DNA of 64,000 bases, from assembly GCF_008084145.1 (NCBI RefSeq), contig NZ_VSDO01000003.1, positions 248,001-312,000 on the forward strand, in the 5' to 3' direction. The notes below the pieces were generated by a model. The model worked only from the letters and a program-made list of their open reading frames with translations. It was not told where the DNA came from and made no database searches. Source of the DNA: Paenibacillus faecis (GTDB taxonomy: Bacteria; Bacillota; Bacilli; Paenibacillales; Paenibacillaceae). The translations under genes were made by a program, and so were the position numbers. Within the stretch, counting starts at the first letter, position 1; the number at the start of each line of letters is the position of its first letter. Shown here piece after piece: positions 9,670-17,505 of the stretch.

Positions 9670-10551
9670 TTAGCGGGTAGGTTGTCCGGGCGATGCGGGA
9701 GATGGTTTCTCCTTCCGGCTGCGCATCAGATCGTCCAGGCTTCGGAACTCATAACCCTGGCGTCTGGCTTCATCGATGATCGCCCCCAACGCGGCGGCGT
9801 TATCCTTGGACACCGAGTGCAGCAGGATCACCGCCCCGGGATGCAGCTGATCGATGACTTTGCGGTAAGCGTAAGGCGCTCCTTTCTGGTCGTTCACATC
9901 CCAGTCTTTGTAAGCGATCGACCAAAAGACGTTCGTATACCCAAGTTCCCTGGTGACCCTGAGCACACGTTCGCTGAAAATCCCCCGCGGCGGCCGGAGA
10001 TAGGCCATGCGATCCGTTCCCGTCAACTTGGCGGAAGCCTGCTTTACGCGATCCAGTTCGTCCTTGATTTGACTGTCGGAAATCGTCGTCATGTCCGGAT
10101 GACTCCACGAATGATTTCCCACCAGATGGCCTTCCGCGGCCATACGTTTCACAAGCTCCGGCTGATCCTTTACATAATGGCCTGTAATAAAGAAGACGGC
10201 CGGCACCTTTTTCGCCTTCAAGGTATCCAGAATCGGCGCCGTATATCCGTTCTCGTACCCGTTGTCGAAGGTCAGGAACAGATCTTTGCGGGTCGTGTCG
10301 CCGAGAAAGATCGCCCCGTGTTTATCCACGATCGCTTTAAACCCCTCTTGGTCAATAGAAGGAAGTTGTCCGCCGACGCTCTTTTTGAAGCCAAAATGAA
10401 AAGGCGTATCGGCAGAGGCCGCAAGAACCGCCATGCTATCCGATTTGGCGGACGTGGCCGGGACTTCAGCGCCATGCGCATCCGCAACCCCTCCGCTCAA
10501 CGGGCTTAGAAGAAAAGCGGCGAGCAGCCCCAAAATCAAGGAATCCTTCAT
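9670..10551 (-). CDS. pdaA: PdaA-type peptidoglycan (delta-lactam) N-acetylmuramic acid deacetylase
   Basis: This 293-residue secreted enzyme removes acetyl groups from muramic acid so that muramic delta-lactam can form in spore cortex. It has a signal peptide (MKDSLILGLLAAFLLSP) and a NodB-type deacetylase domain. The catalytic Asp is in LTFDNGYENGY, the metal-binding His pair in GHLVGNHSWSHPD, the Arg/Pro motif in LRPPRGIFS, and a late His in ILLHSVS. These match PdaA rather than general chitin deacetylases. The frame is open to an ATG at 10680 inside the permease gene. The ATG at 10551 has AAGGAG nine bases upstream and starts a proper signal peptide, so it is chosen. Confidence 0.85.
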   Translation of the reverse strand: MKDSLILGLLAAFLLSPLSGGVADAHGAEVPATSAKSDSMAVLAASADTPFHFGFKKSVGGQLPSIDQEGFKAIVDKHGAIFLGDTTRKDLFLTFDNGYENGYTAPILDTLKAKKVPAVFFITGHYVKDQPELVKRMAAEGHLVGNHSWSHPDMTTISDSQIKDELDRVKQASAKLTGTDRMAYLRPPRGIFSERVLRVTRELGYTNVFWSIAYKDWDVNDQKGAPYAYRKVIDQLHPGAVILLHSVSKDNAAALGAIIDEARRQGYEFRSLDDLMRSRKEKPSPASPGQPTR

Positions 10552-10630
10552 AAGGAAAGTTCTCTCCTTCATCTTCTTGGAATGTTCGTACCTCCGCTTT
10601 AATTTCAACCGTTTTCTACCGGAATATGCA

Positions 10631-12034
10631 TTAATCCGCCGGCTTGTCCGCCAAACGGCTGTGTCTGCGTCCATAGGCAAAATAAACGATCAACCCCAGC
10701 GCCATCCAGATGAGAAAAGCGATCCAGGTGATTTGCGGCAGATTGATCAGCAAATACGCGCAGGATACCACCGCGAGAAGCGGAATCCAAGGCACGAGCG
10801 GCACCTTGAACGCACGCGTCAGATCCGGACGGGTCTTACGCAAAATCATCACCCCGGCCGAAACGGAGATGAACGCAAACAACGTTCCGATGCTGACCAG
10901 ATCCGCCAGCTTGTTCAGCGGAATCAGCCCCGCGAATACGGCGACGGCAATGCCGGTCGTCCAGGTGCTCACCGAGGGTGCCCCGGTTTTCGGGTGCAGC
11001 CGGGACAGCTTCTCCGGAAGCAGGCCGTCGCGGCCGATCGCGAAGAAGAGCCGTGCCTGCCCGAACAGAAGAACGAACAGCACCGTGGTAATCCCGACGA
11101 TGGCCCCCAGCGAGATAAAGCCCGCCACCCAGTTCTGATGAATAAACTGCAGGGCGAAAGCGACCGGATTTTTGACATCGAGCATGGTATAAGGGACCAT
11201 TCCCGTCAGTACGGCTGTTACCGCAATATACAGAATGGAGCACACGACAAGCGACCCGATGATCCCCCTCGGCAGATCTTTTTGCGGGTTTCTCACCTCT
11301 TCGGCGGCCGTCGCCACAACGTCAAAGCCGAGATAAGCCAGAAATGCGGTGGCCGCCCCGGTCACGACGCCCCCGAAGCCGAACGGCATGAACGGCGTCC
11401 AGTTGGAAGGTTTGATATAAAAGGCGCCGATGACGACGAACAGGATAATGACGGCCACCTTTACGAGCACCATCAGCGAATTGAGCCGCGATGACTCCTT
11501 GGCTCCCCGCGATACGATATACGTCAGCAGAAGCACGATGACCACGGCGGGCAAATCCAAATAGGTGCCGGCTCCGGGATTCAAGGCGCTGCTGAGCGCC
11601 TTCGGAATTTCTATGCCGAATCCGGCGAGAAGCCCCTGGACGTAGCCGGACCAGCCGCTGGCGACCATCGAGGCCGCAAAGCCGTATTCCAGAATCATAT
11701 CCCAGCCCAGGACCCAGGCGATAATCTCGCCGAAAGTCGCGTAGCTGTAGGTGTAGGCACTCCCCGACACGGGAACCATCGAGGCGAATTCCGCATAGCA
11801 CAACGCGCAAAAGGCGCAGAGGATTCCCGCCAGCAAAAAGGACAGGATCAGTCCGGGCCCGGCGTGCTTGGCGGCGGCCACCCCGGTAAGCACGAAAATC
11901 CCCGTCCCCACCACGCAGCCGACGCCGAGCATCGTAAGATCGAACGCACCGAGTTCTTTCCGCATTCCCCGGGAACCTTCCGCCGCCTTTTCTTGTAGCA
12001 TGAATGCAATTGATTTTTTTCTGAACACGCTCAT
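10631..12034 (-). CDS. APC-superfamily amino acid permease (cationic amino acid transporter type)
   Basis: This 467-residue integral membrane protein has about 12 transmembrane helices. It starts with the APC signature GAFDLTMLGVGCVVGTGIFVLTG in TM1 and carries TAFLAYLGFDVVATAAEEVRNPQKDLPRGI in the middle, typical of CAT/YfnA-type permeases. Such proteins import amino acids with protons; the substrate cannot be fixed from sequence. Its 3' end precedes the PdaA gene by about 80 bp, and the two may be co-transcribed, though roles in common are not obvious. The gene is intact. Confidence 0.88.
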   Translation of the reverse strand: MSVFRKKSIAFMLQEKAAEGSRGMRKELGAFDLTMLGVGCVVGTGIFVLTGVAAAKHAGPGLILSFLLAGILCAFCALCYAEFASMVPVSGSAYTYSYATFGEIIAWVLGWDMILEYGFAASMVASGWSGYVQGLLAGFGIEIPKALSSALNPGAGTYLDLPAVVIVLLLTYIVSRGAKESSRLNSLMVLVKVAVIILFVVIGAFYIKPSNWTPFMPFGFGGVVTGAATAFLAYLGFDVVATAAEEVRNPQKDLPRGIIGSLVVCSILYIAVTAVLTGMVPYTMLDVKNPVAFALQFIHQNWVAGFISLGAIVGITTVLFVLLFGQARLFFAIGRDGLLPEKLSRLHPKTGAPSVSTWTTGIAVAVFAGLIPLNKLADLVSIGTLFAFISVSAGVMILRKTRPDLTRAFKVPLVPWIPLLAVVSCAYLLINLPQITWIAFLIWMALGLIVYFAYGRRHSRLADKPAD

Positions 12035-12149
12035 TCAGGTTCTATCCCCTATAAAACGAATTTAAAAATCACATTCAGCTATTATATAAAAACTAGACTG
12101 GTATGGATAGTTCGGATTGCATGGGTAGTTTATCCAATAGATGAACATT

Positions 12150-13076
12150 CTATGGTTTTTTGCTCCGGCGCATTTCCCCCGAACCGCTTGAAGGGGAAGA
12201 GAGAACCTCTTGCGCAAAGCGGATCCACTCCCGGGTCGCGAACGACAAATAGCGGTCTTCCCGCCAAACTAGACCCAGCTTCCAGGGAATGACCGGATGA
12301 ATCAAGGATAAGATCCGCACGCGTTCTTCATCGATTTCCCGGCAGATCGTTTCCGGCAATAGCGTGATTCCCAGCCCGACCGCCACCATTTCGCTAATTA
12401 AATCCCATTGCGAGCTTTCGTATATGACTCGGGGCTGAAAACCCGCCTTCTTGCATTCGCCGATAATCCGGTCATGCAGCGTAAAGTCCTCGCGGAACAG
12501 GACGAATCCTTCCTCGGCCAGTTCGTGCAATTCAACGCGCTTCCTGTCGGCCAGAGGATGATCCGTCGGCACGACGAGCTTCAGTTTCTCTTCCACAAAA
12601 GGGAAGCTGCTCAGCCCCTCTTGTACCGTGGGGAGCACAACCACGCCGACCTCCAACAGCCCGTCCGCCACATCGGACTCGACCTTTTTCGCCCCGTCCT
12701 CAAACAATTGGATCGTAATCTCCGGGTAGCGCTGATGAAACTGGCCGATGACCCGCGGAAAAAAACTCGAGCCAACCATCGGCGGAAGGCCGATCCGGAT
12801 ATGGCCTCTTTTCAGATTGCGCAGATCGTCCAGTTCGGCCGTCAAGTTTTGAAAAGAAGCGACGATTTGCTGGGCCTGGGCCACGATCAGCTGCCCCGCA
12901 TCGGTCAGTTCGACCCTTTTTCCGACCCGGTCAAACAGGACCACCCCGAGCTCCTCCTCCATTCCTTTGATCGTTTTGCTGATCGAAGGCTGCGTAATAT
13001 AAAGGGCGTCGGCCGCTTTTGTGAAGCTCTTGAGCCGGGCCACCTCAATCAGGCACTGCATTTGCCGTACATCCAC
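12150..13076 (-). CDS. cidR: LysR-family regulator, CidR-like
   Basis: This 308-residue LysR protein has an N-terminal winged helix (VDVRQMQCLIEV, FTKAADALYITQPSISKTIKGMEEELG) and a two-lobed substrate-binding domain. It is divergent from cidA and cidB, the arrangement of cidR (ywbI) in Bacillus and Staphylococcus, where it activates the holin-like operon in response to acetate or glucose overflow metabolism. The longest frame begins at 13127. A GTG at 13076 with AAGGAG nine bases upstream begins exactly at the conserved LysR N-terminus and is preferred. Confidence 0.8.
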   Translation of the reverse strand: MDVRQMQCLIEVARLKSFTKAADALYITQPSISKTIKGMEEELGVVLFDRVGKRVELTDAGQLIVAQAQQIVASFQNLTAELDDLRNLKRGHIRIGLPPMVGSSFFPRVIGQFHQRYPEITIQLFEDGAKKVESDVADGLLEVGVVVLPTVQEGLSSFPFVEEKLKLVVPTDHPLADRKRVELHELAEEGFVLFREDFTLHDRIIGECKKAGFQPRVIYESSQWDLISEMVAVGLGITLLPETICREIDEERVRILSLIHPVIPWKLGLVWREDRYLSFATREWIRFAQEVLSSPSSGSGEMRRSKKP

Positions 13077-13166
13077 CGTTAACCAGCTCCTTTTCCCCGC
13101 TTTTTCCATAACCATATGGAATCTCATCCATTCAGTATATTCATTTTACTCATGAAAGCAATTGAT

Positions 13167-13181
13167 GTAATATTTCATTAC
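13167..13181 (+). promoter_or_regulatory. Candidate LysR (CidR) operator GTAAT-N5-ATTAC
   Basis: A perfect 5-5-5 inverted repeat lies between divergent cidR and cidA, and contains the T-N11-A core typical of LysR sites. It is 32 bp before the cidA start codon. Binding by the adjacent regulator is inferred. Confidence 0.55.
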
Positions 13182-13212
13182 CAACTTTACAACAAGAAAG
13201 GAGCCACACAGC

Positions 13213-13593
13213 GTGGGAAATCTAAAAATGATCGGCCGCATTGTGCTGCAAATCGCCGTTCTCATTCTGTTCTCTCTGGGCATGAACTTCCTTGCGCAGG
13301 CGCTTCATTTGCCGATTCCGGGCTCCATACTGGGCATCGTTATTTTGTTTGCTTTATTGAAGACGGGCGTCATCAAACTGGCCTGGATCGAGCAAGGGGC
13401 CAATTGGCTGCTTGCTGAATTGCTGCTGTTCTTCATTCCGGCCGCGGTCGGCGTGATGAAATACATTCCGCTGCTGGAACACGACGGGGTCCGGATTCTG
13501 ACCGTCGTCATTCTCAGCACGTTGACCGTTATGGTCAGCTCGGGGCTGATCGCCTCGCGCATCGCCAAAAGAAAGGAGCATAAACCGTCATGA
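13213..13593 (+). CDS. cidA: CidA/LrgA-family holin-like protein
   Basis: This 126-residue membrane protein has four predicted helices and the LrgA/CidA family core LHLPIPGSILGIVILFALL and LLFFIPAAVGVMKY. Family members form holin-like oligomers that control murein hydrolase activity, programmed lysis and, in later work, pyruvate or acetate flux. The GTG start is supported by AAAGGAG nine bases upstream. It overlaps cidB by 4 bp. Confidence 0.88.
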   Translation: MGNLKMIGRIVLQIAVLILFSLGMNFLAQALHLPIPGSILGIVILFALLKTGVIKLAWIEQGANWLLAELLLFFIPAAVGVMKYIPLLEHDGVRILTVVILSTLTVMVSSGLIASRIAKRKEHKPS

Positions 13594-14273
13594 TTCAAGG
13601 CTGGATTTGCCTGTTCGTCACCCTCGCCGTCTATGTCGTATCCAAGCAAATTTACCGCATACGGCCGCGGGTTTATTTGTCCCCCTTGTTGATTACGCCG
13701 CTCGTGCTGGTGATCGGTCTGCTCTGGATCGACGTTCCTTACGAAACCTATCACTCCGGGGGGAAATGGCTCAGCGCCATGCTGCAGCCGGCGACGATCG
13801 CATTCGCCGTTCCCCTTTACAAATACTATAATGTCCTGAAAAAACACGCCGTCGAGATTCTCGTCAGCGTGCTGACCGGCTCCGTCGTCGCCATGTGCAC
13901 CTCGGTGATCCTGGCGGAGTGGATGCATCTCGACAACCGGTTGATCAGCAGCCTCGTTCCCCGCTCGGTCACAACCCCGATCGCCATGAACGTGTCCCAG
14001 GTCATCGGAGGCGTCCCGAACATTACGGCCGTCTTCGTGATTATCACCGGCCTGCTGGGGGCTATGCTGGGACCGCTGGTCGTCAAAATGTTCCGCATCG
14101 AAGGCGAGGTTGCCCGCGGCGTCCTCTTCGGCACCAGCGCCCACGGAACCGGTACATCCAAGGCGTTTGAGCTCAGTTCGCTCACGGGCACGATCTCCAG
14201 CATCTCGATGATTTTGGCCGCCCTGTTCACGCTGGGCGTAGCCCCGATCCTGATTTCCGTACTGATTCGTTAA
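13590..14273 (+). CDS. cidB: CidB/LrgB-family membrane protein
   Basis: This 227-residue polytopic protein has the LrgB hallmark sequences KWLSAMLQPATIAFAVPLY, LVPRSVTTPIAM and LFGTSAHGTGTSKAFE. It works with CidA in lysis control or organic-acid transport. The ATG overlaps the cidA stop (ATGA), so expression is coupled. A terminator follows at 14331. Confidence 0.9.
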   Translation: MIQGWICLFVTLAVYVVSKQIYRIRPRVYLSPLLITPLVLVIGLLWIDVPYETYHSGGKWLSAMLQPATIAFAVPLYKYYNVLKKHAVEILVSVLTGSVVAMCTSVILAEWMHLDNRLISSLVPRSVTTPIAMNVSQVIGGVPNITAVFVIITGLLGAMLGPLVVKMFRIEGEVARGVLFGTSAHGTGTSKAFELSSLTGTISSISMILAALFTLGVAPILISVLIR

Positions 14274-14330
14274 GTACGGTCAACCCTAACCCCGGTTTCC
14301 TCCTAATGTTCACATATAGATTTCTCTTAT

Positions 14331-14366
14331 GGACCCTGCCTTTCGGCGGGGTCGATTTTTATTTTG
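14331..14366 (+). terminator. Intrinsic terminator of cidAB
   Basis: GGACCCTGCC-TTTC-GGCGGGGTC hairpin followed by a T-rich tail (GATTTTTATTTT), 58 bp after cidB. Confidence 0.85.
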
Positions 14367-14468
14367 GGCTTTAGCCAGTTGAGCTCGCGAAGCGTGCGAA
14401 ACAAAAACCACCTGTCTGTGCGGGTGGTGTAGTGATGCTTGTAGCAAAAAAGCCTAGTGTGCTTTCAG
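14367..14468. other. Gene-free stretch with hairpin ACCACC...GGGTGGT (possible IS200/IS605-type end)
   Basis: A hairpin ACCACCTGTCTGTGCGGGTGGT spans about 14410-14431. A second, closely related hairpin AACCACCCG-TTTGA-CGGGTGGTT occurs at 14823-14846. Subterminal hairpins of this kind mark ends of IS200/IS605-type elements or their non-autonomous relics. No transposase frame lies between them, only an R1 repeat, so this is a weak suggestion. Confidence 0.3.
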
Positions 14469-14683
14469 CTTCCAACTCCAAAAAGATGCAAATCTGCAGG
14501 TATTTAGGCCGATCCCCGCGGGGGAAGACGAAAAAGATGCAAATCTGCAGGAATTTCCAGCGAATTTAGTGAAACGATCCGGTTTCGTCGAAAATTCCTG
14601 CAGATTTGCAGGGATTTTGAAATTTTGAGTCCAAACAGGAAAAAAACATGCAGATATGCAGGAATTTTATGTTATCAAGGTTG
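14469..14683 (-). repeat. R1 four-palindrome element, copy b (full length, 215 bp)
   Basis: Cores begin at 14487, 14538, 14599 and 14649 (spacings 51, 61, 50) in minus orientation. The flanks read CTTCCAACTCC on the left and TTATCAAGGTTG on the right. Both flanks recur, inverted, around copy c at 47169-47381, which defines a discrete element with recognisable ends. There is no coding potential beyond chance. Confidence 0.88.
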
Positions 14684-14689
14684 TTTGAC

Positions 14690-14860
14690 GAGGTATTAGG
14701 GGTTTAGTAATAATCGCACCCTTCCGGGGTAGTCAAAAGCCGCAACGGCATAGTAGCTTGAACGCAGCGAAAGCAAGCGCCTTTAGACGCGAGCCGCTAA
14801 TAAAGGCTTATAGCCTTAGACAAACCACCCGTTTGACGGGTGGTTATGATCCGTCCGCTA
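14690..14860. other. Gene-free, structured sequence ending in hairpin AACCACCCG...CGGGTGGTT
   Basis: No ORF of note. The stretch contains several short stems (for example AGGCTTATAGCCT near 14807) and ends with the strong hairpin at 14823-14846. It could be the right end, or a structured RNA relic, of an IS200/IS605 element, but no tnpB remnant is recognisable. Confidence 0.3.
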
Positions 14861-14861
14861 T

Positions 14862-15110
14862 AATAGCGGCGATTCGGGCTGCTATTATAACGGGCGGCAA
14901 GTGAGATTGCGGAGTCGGCAGCACCATGTCAGGTTTAATGCAACGCCAGTGCGCTTTTCCCTAAAATAAAGCCCCAAAGGACCTCTATTTCTCAGCGAAG
15001 GGACGAATTCGACAAAATCACGCCTCAAAAAGCCCTTATCCACCCACCCGGCTTCTAAGAGAGGCGGTTACGGCTTTAGACCCTTCGGGTTAATGCAACG
15101 CCAGTGCTTT
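14862..15110. repeat. R2 four-palindrome element, mosaic copy
   Basis: It begins with an inverted end of the R2 element (25-bp palindrome at 14862-14886, then CGGGCGGCAAGTGAGATTGCGG as beside copy b at about 33153). It continues with the right half of a plus-oriented element: palindromes at 14965-14989 and 15016-15040, 51 bp apart, then the end ACCCTTCGGGTTAATGCAACGCCAGTG. The mixture of orientations suggests recombination between copies. Confidence 0.75.
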
Positions 15111-15266
15111 TTTTACCGCTATTATCCCTTGAGAGCTGGAATCCGCCACAATAGCGCCTATAAATGCCGCTATTACAGTGCGGCTAGCCATTTCGGCGAA
15201 GGGCACCGGCAGAACTGCATCTTTCCCGTTCGAGATAAGCTTGCGATATGTACCCGTCAAGGAATA
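15111..15266. other. Gene-free spacer
   Basis: Only chance reading frames are present, and no promoter or repeat was recognised. It lies between the R2 mosaic and the terminator of the next minus-strand gene. Confidence 0.4.
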
Positions 15267-15307
15267 CAAAAAAACGCAGGGACCGCGCTTAAAAGCGCGG
15301 CCCTGCG
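15267..15307 (-). terminator. Strong intrinsic terminator of the 136-residue protein gene
   Basis: Minus strand CGCAGGGCCGCGCTT pairs with AAGCGCGGTCCCTGCG and is followed by seven Ts. Confidence 0.9.
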
Positions 15308-15337
15308 ATAGCGGTCCTTCGCGATCCGGTTGTTCGA

Positions 15338-15748
15338 TTAAGCTGTAGCCAAAGCGGTAAAGACGATCGGGCCGATGACTCTGGCTTGAGTTCCCGCCGC
15401 CAGGTTTTCCACGGACAGCACATAGTCATGAACCCCCGGGGCTACATTCACGTCAGCGGCAATCAGGGAGGTGAGGTTCACATTTTCAAAGTCGGTTTCA
15501 ACCGCTTGAACCGCATAATAAATCTCGTGGCCATCCCGGAAAATGCGGAAAAGCACTCTCGGAATTCCCGTGATTCCCTGCAACCCTACTGTAGCGTCCA
15601 ACTGTACCTTGTTCGCCGGGCGGTTTGCGGGGATGGTGACTCTCACTAGGGCAATCCCTTGCCCCGCCGGCGTCTGCGGCACGTTGATGGCGGCACCGTT
15701 CGTAATCGGGGTGGGCACGTTAACGACATGATCCAAAAGCTCTGCCAT
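15338..15748 (-). CDS. Small beta-rich protein, possibly exosporium or spore-surface
   Basis: This 136-residue protein has no signal peptide or membrane segment. It is rich in Val, Ala and Asn and has alternating beta-strand patterns (ALVRVTIPANRPANKVQLDATVGLQG, VLFRIFRDGHEIYYAV, HDYVLSVENLAAG). Similar short proteins are annotated as exosporium components in spore formers, which would fit this organism, but no diagnostic motif is visible. It is a single-gene unit with AAGGAG before the ATG and a strong terminator after it. Function remains open. Confidence 0.55.
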   Translation of the reverse strand: MAELLDHVVNVPTPITNGAAINVPQTPAGQGIALVRVTIPANRPANKVQLDATVGLQGITGIPRVLFRIFRDGHEIYYAVQAVETDFENVNLTSLIAADVNVAPGVHDYVLSVENLAAGTQARVIGPIVFTALATA

Positions 15749-16072
15749 TCTTTCTTCAACTCCTTCCTGGAATTACTACATTCTATGAAGGGCTGCTAGA
15801 TTAGGAATGGACGAGTTGACTGATATATTTGCATATTTTCATGATTTAATAGACTCCTGCGTTTATGGGACTATCATGCAATCTTAATGTTCGCTTTCCT
15901 TCACAAAGTTCGCACTTTTTTTAAAGAAAAAGGGAACTTTTTGCGGACTTTTTTTGTCTAATTATATGTATCGCTCCCGTGGAAGCCCCGTACATTGTCG
16001 AATCGGGCCAACTAGGGTATGATCATATTATTTGGGTGTGACTTTTATTCCAGTAAAGAGGTGTGCTAAGGT
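15749..16072. other. Divergent intergenic region with hairpin and promoter
   Basis: It holds the upstream regions of the small spore-type gene (minus) and the MBOAT gene (plus). A paired AAAGTTC...GAACTTT stretch with T-runs at about 15906-15957 could act as a terminator or insulator. The only clear promoter is at 15995-16023. Confidence 0.5.
15995..16023 (+). promoter_or_regulatory. Promoter of the MBOAT-SGNH operon
   Basis: TTGTCG, a 17-bp spacer and TATGAT, about 50 bp before the TTG start of the MBOAT gene. Confidence 0.65.
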
Positions 16073-17455
16073 TTGCTTTTTAACTCTTACGAATTTTTAT
16101 TCGCCTTTTGGCCCATTACCTTTGTCGTCTACTTCTTAATGAACCGTTTTTGTCCGCCTATTGCGGGGAAAGTCTGGCTCGCGGCTGCTTCTCTCTTCTT
16201 CTATTCCTGGTGGAGTATCAAGTCGCTGCCTTTGATTCTCGCTTCGATCGCTTTTAACTACATCATGGGGCGGAGCATCAGCCACGCCCGGCAATTACGA
16301 ACGCGCAAGCTGCTGCTTACGTTGGCGATCGTCGGGGACGTTCTTTTCCTGGGCTACTATAAGTATGCCGACTTCCTGATCAGTAACGTAAACTCGCTGT
16401 TTTCCGCGCAGATCGATTTGCTCCGGCTCGCACTGCCGCTTGGCATCAGCTTCTTTACCTTTACGCAAATCGCCTACTTGGTCGATGCTTATCGGGGAAC
16501 GGCCAAAGAATACAGCATCGTTAACTATGTTCTGTTCGTCACCTTTTATCCGCATCTGATCGCCGGACCTATTCTGCATCATAAAGAGATGATGCCTCAG
16601 TTCGACCGCGCCCGCAGCAAAGTGATTATTCCCGGCAATGTCGCCCGGGGGTTGTTCATCTTCTGTATCGGTCTGTTCAAAAAAGTGGTGATTGCCGACA
16701 CGCTGGCGCCGATCGCCACGCAGGGCTTTGACGTATCGACGAACCTGAGTCTGGTGGAAGGCTGGACGACTTCGCTGGCCTACACGATGCAGCTCTACTT
16801 CGACTTCAGCGGTTATTCCGACATGGCGATCGGGATAGCGCTGCTCTTTAATATCAAGCTGCCGATCAACTTTAATTCGCCGTACAAGGCCGTCAGCATC
16901 CAGGACTTCTGGCGCCGCTGGCATATGACCCTGAGCCGTTTTCTTAGAGACTATATTTACATCCCCCTGGGCGGTAACCGCAAAGGGCATTTCCGTACCT
17001 ATTTCAATCTGGTGGCCACCTTCGTCATCGGCGGGATTTGGCATGGAGCCGGCTGGACCTTCATCGCATGGGGGCTTTTGCACGGGATCGCTCAGGTGAT
17101 TCAGCGGCTGTGGAAAAAAACCGGCATCGTCCTCCCGCACTGGGTCGCCTGGTTTATTACCTTCATGTTTATCAACTTCAGCTGGGTGTTCTTCCGCGCC
17201 AAGGATTGGGACGATGCGCTCAAAGTGCTGCGGGGAATGTTCAATTTCGGCCACATCGGCGTGTCCACGACGCTGCTGGGACAAGTCGCCCTGGTCGGCG
17301 CCGCCATACTGGTTGCCGTGTTCGCCCGTAATTCGATGGAGATGAAGATGAAATTCCGGCCCAACGTCCGATATGCCGCGTTCATCGCGTTTCTGTTCGT
17401 TTTTTCGGTGCTCTACTTTAACCAGGTCAGCGAATTCTTGTACTTCACTTTTTAA
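16073..17455 (+). CDS. MBOAT-family O-acyltransferase (AlgI/DltB-like)
   Basis: This 460-residue protein with 10-12 membrane helices transfers acyl (usually acetyl) groups across the membrane to a cell-surface polymer. The family core is plain: MQLYFDFSGYSDMAIG, DFWRRWHMTLSRFLRDYIYIPLGG with His284, and IGGIWHGAGWTF with the catalytic His324. The start is TTG at 16073, the first codon consistent with the family N-terminus; an AGAGGTG motif lies upstream. It is followed 50 bp later by an SGNH-type partner, as in alginate, teichoic-acid and cell-wall acetylation systems. Confidence 0.9.
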   Translation: MLFNSYEFLFAFWPITFVVYFLMNRFCPPIAGKVWLAAASLFFYSWWSIKSLPLILASIAFNYIMGRSISHARQLRTRKLLLTLAIVGDVLFLGYYKYADFLISNVNSLFSAQIDLLRLALPLGISFFTFTQIAYLVDAYRGTAKEYSIVNYVLFVTFYPHLIAGPILHHKEMMPQFDRARSKVIIPGNVARGLFIFCIGLFKKVVIADTLAPIATQGFDVSTNLSLVEGWTTSLAYTMQLYFDFSGYSDMAIGIALLFNIKLPINFNSPYKAVSIQDFWRRWHMTLSRFLRDYIYIPLGGNRKGHFRTYFNLVATFVIGGIWHGAGWTFIAWGLLHGIAQVIQRLWKKTGIVLPHWVAWFITFMFINFSWVFFRAKDWDDALKVLRGMFNFGHIGVSTTLLGQVALVGAAILVAVFARNSMEMKMKFRPNVRYAAFIAFLFVFSVLYFNQVSEFLYFTF

Positions 17456-17505
17456 TGCCGTCGGGACGTATAAATTCTCTGTGATTCAGAAAGGGAGATC
17501 ACCTC

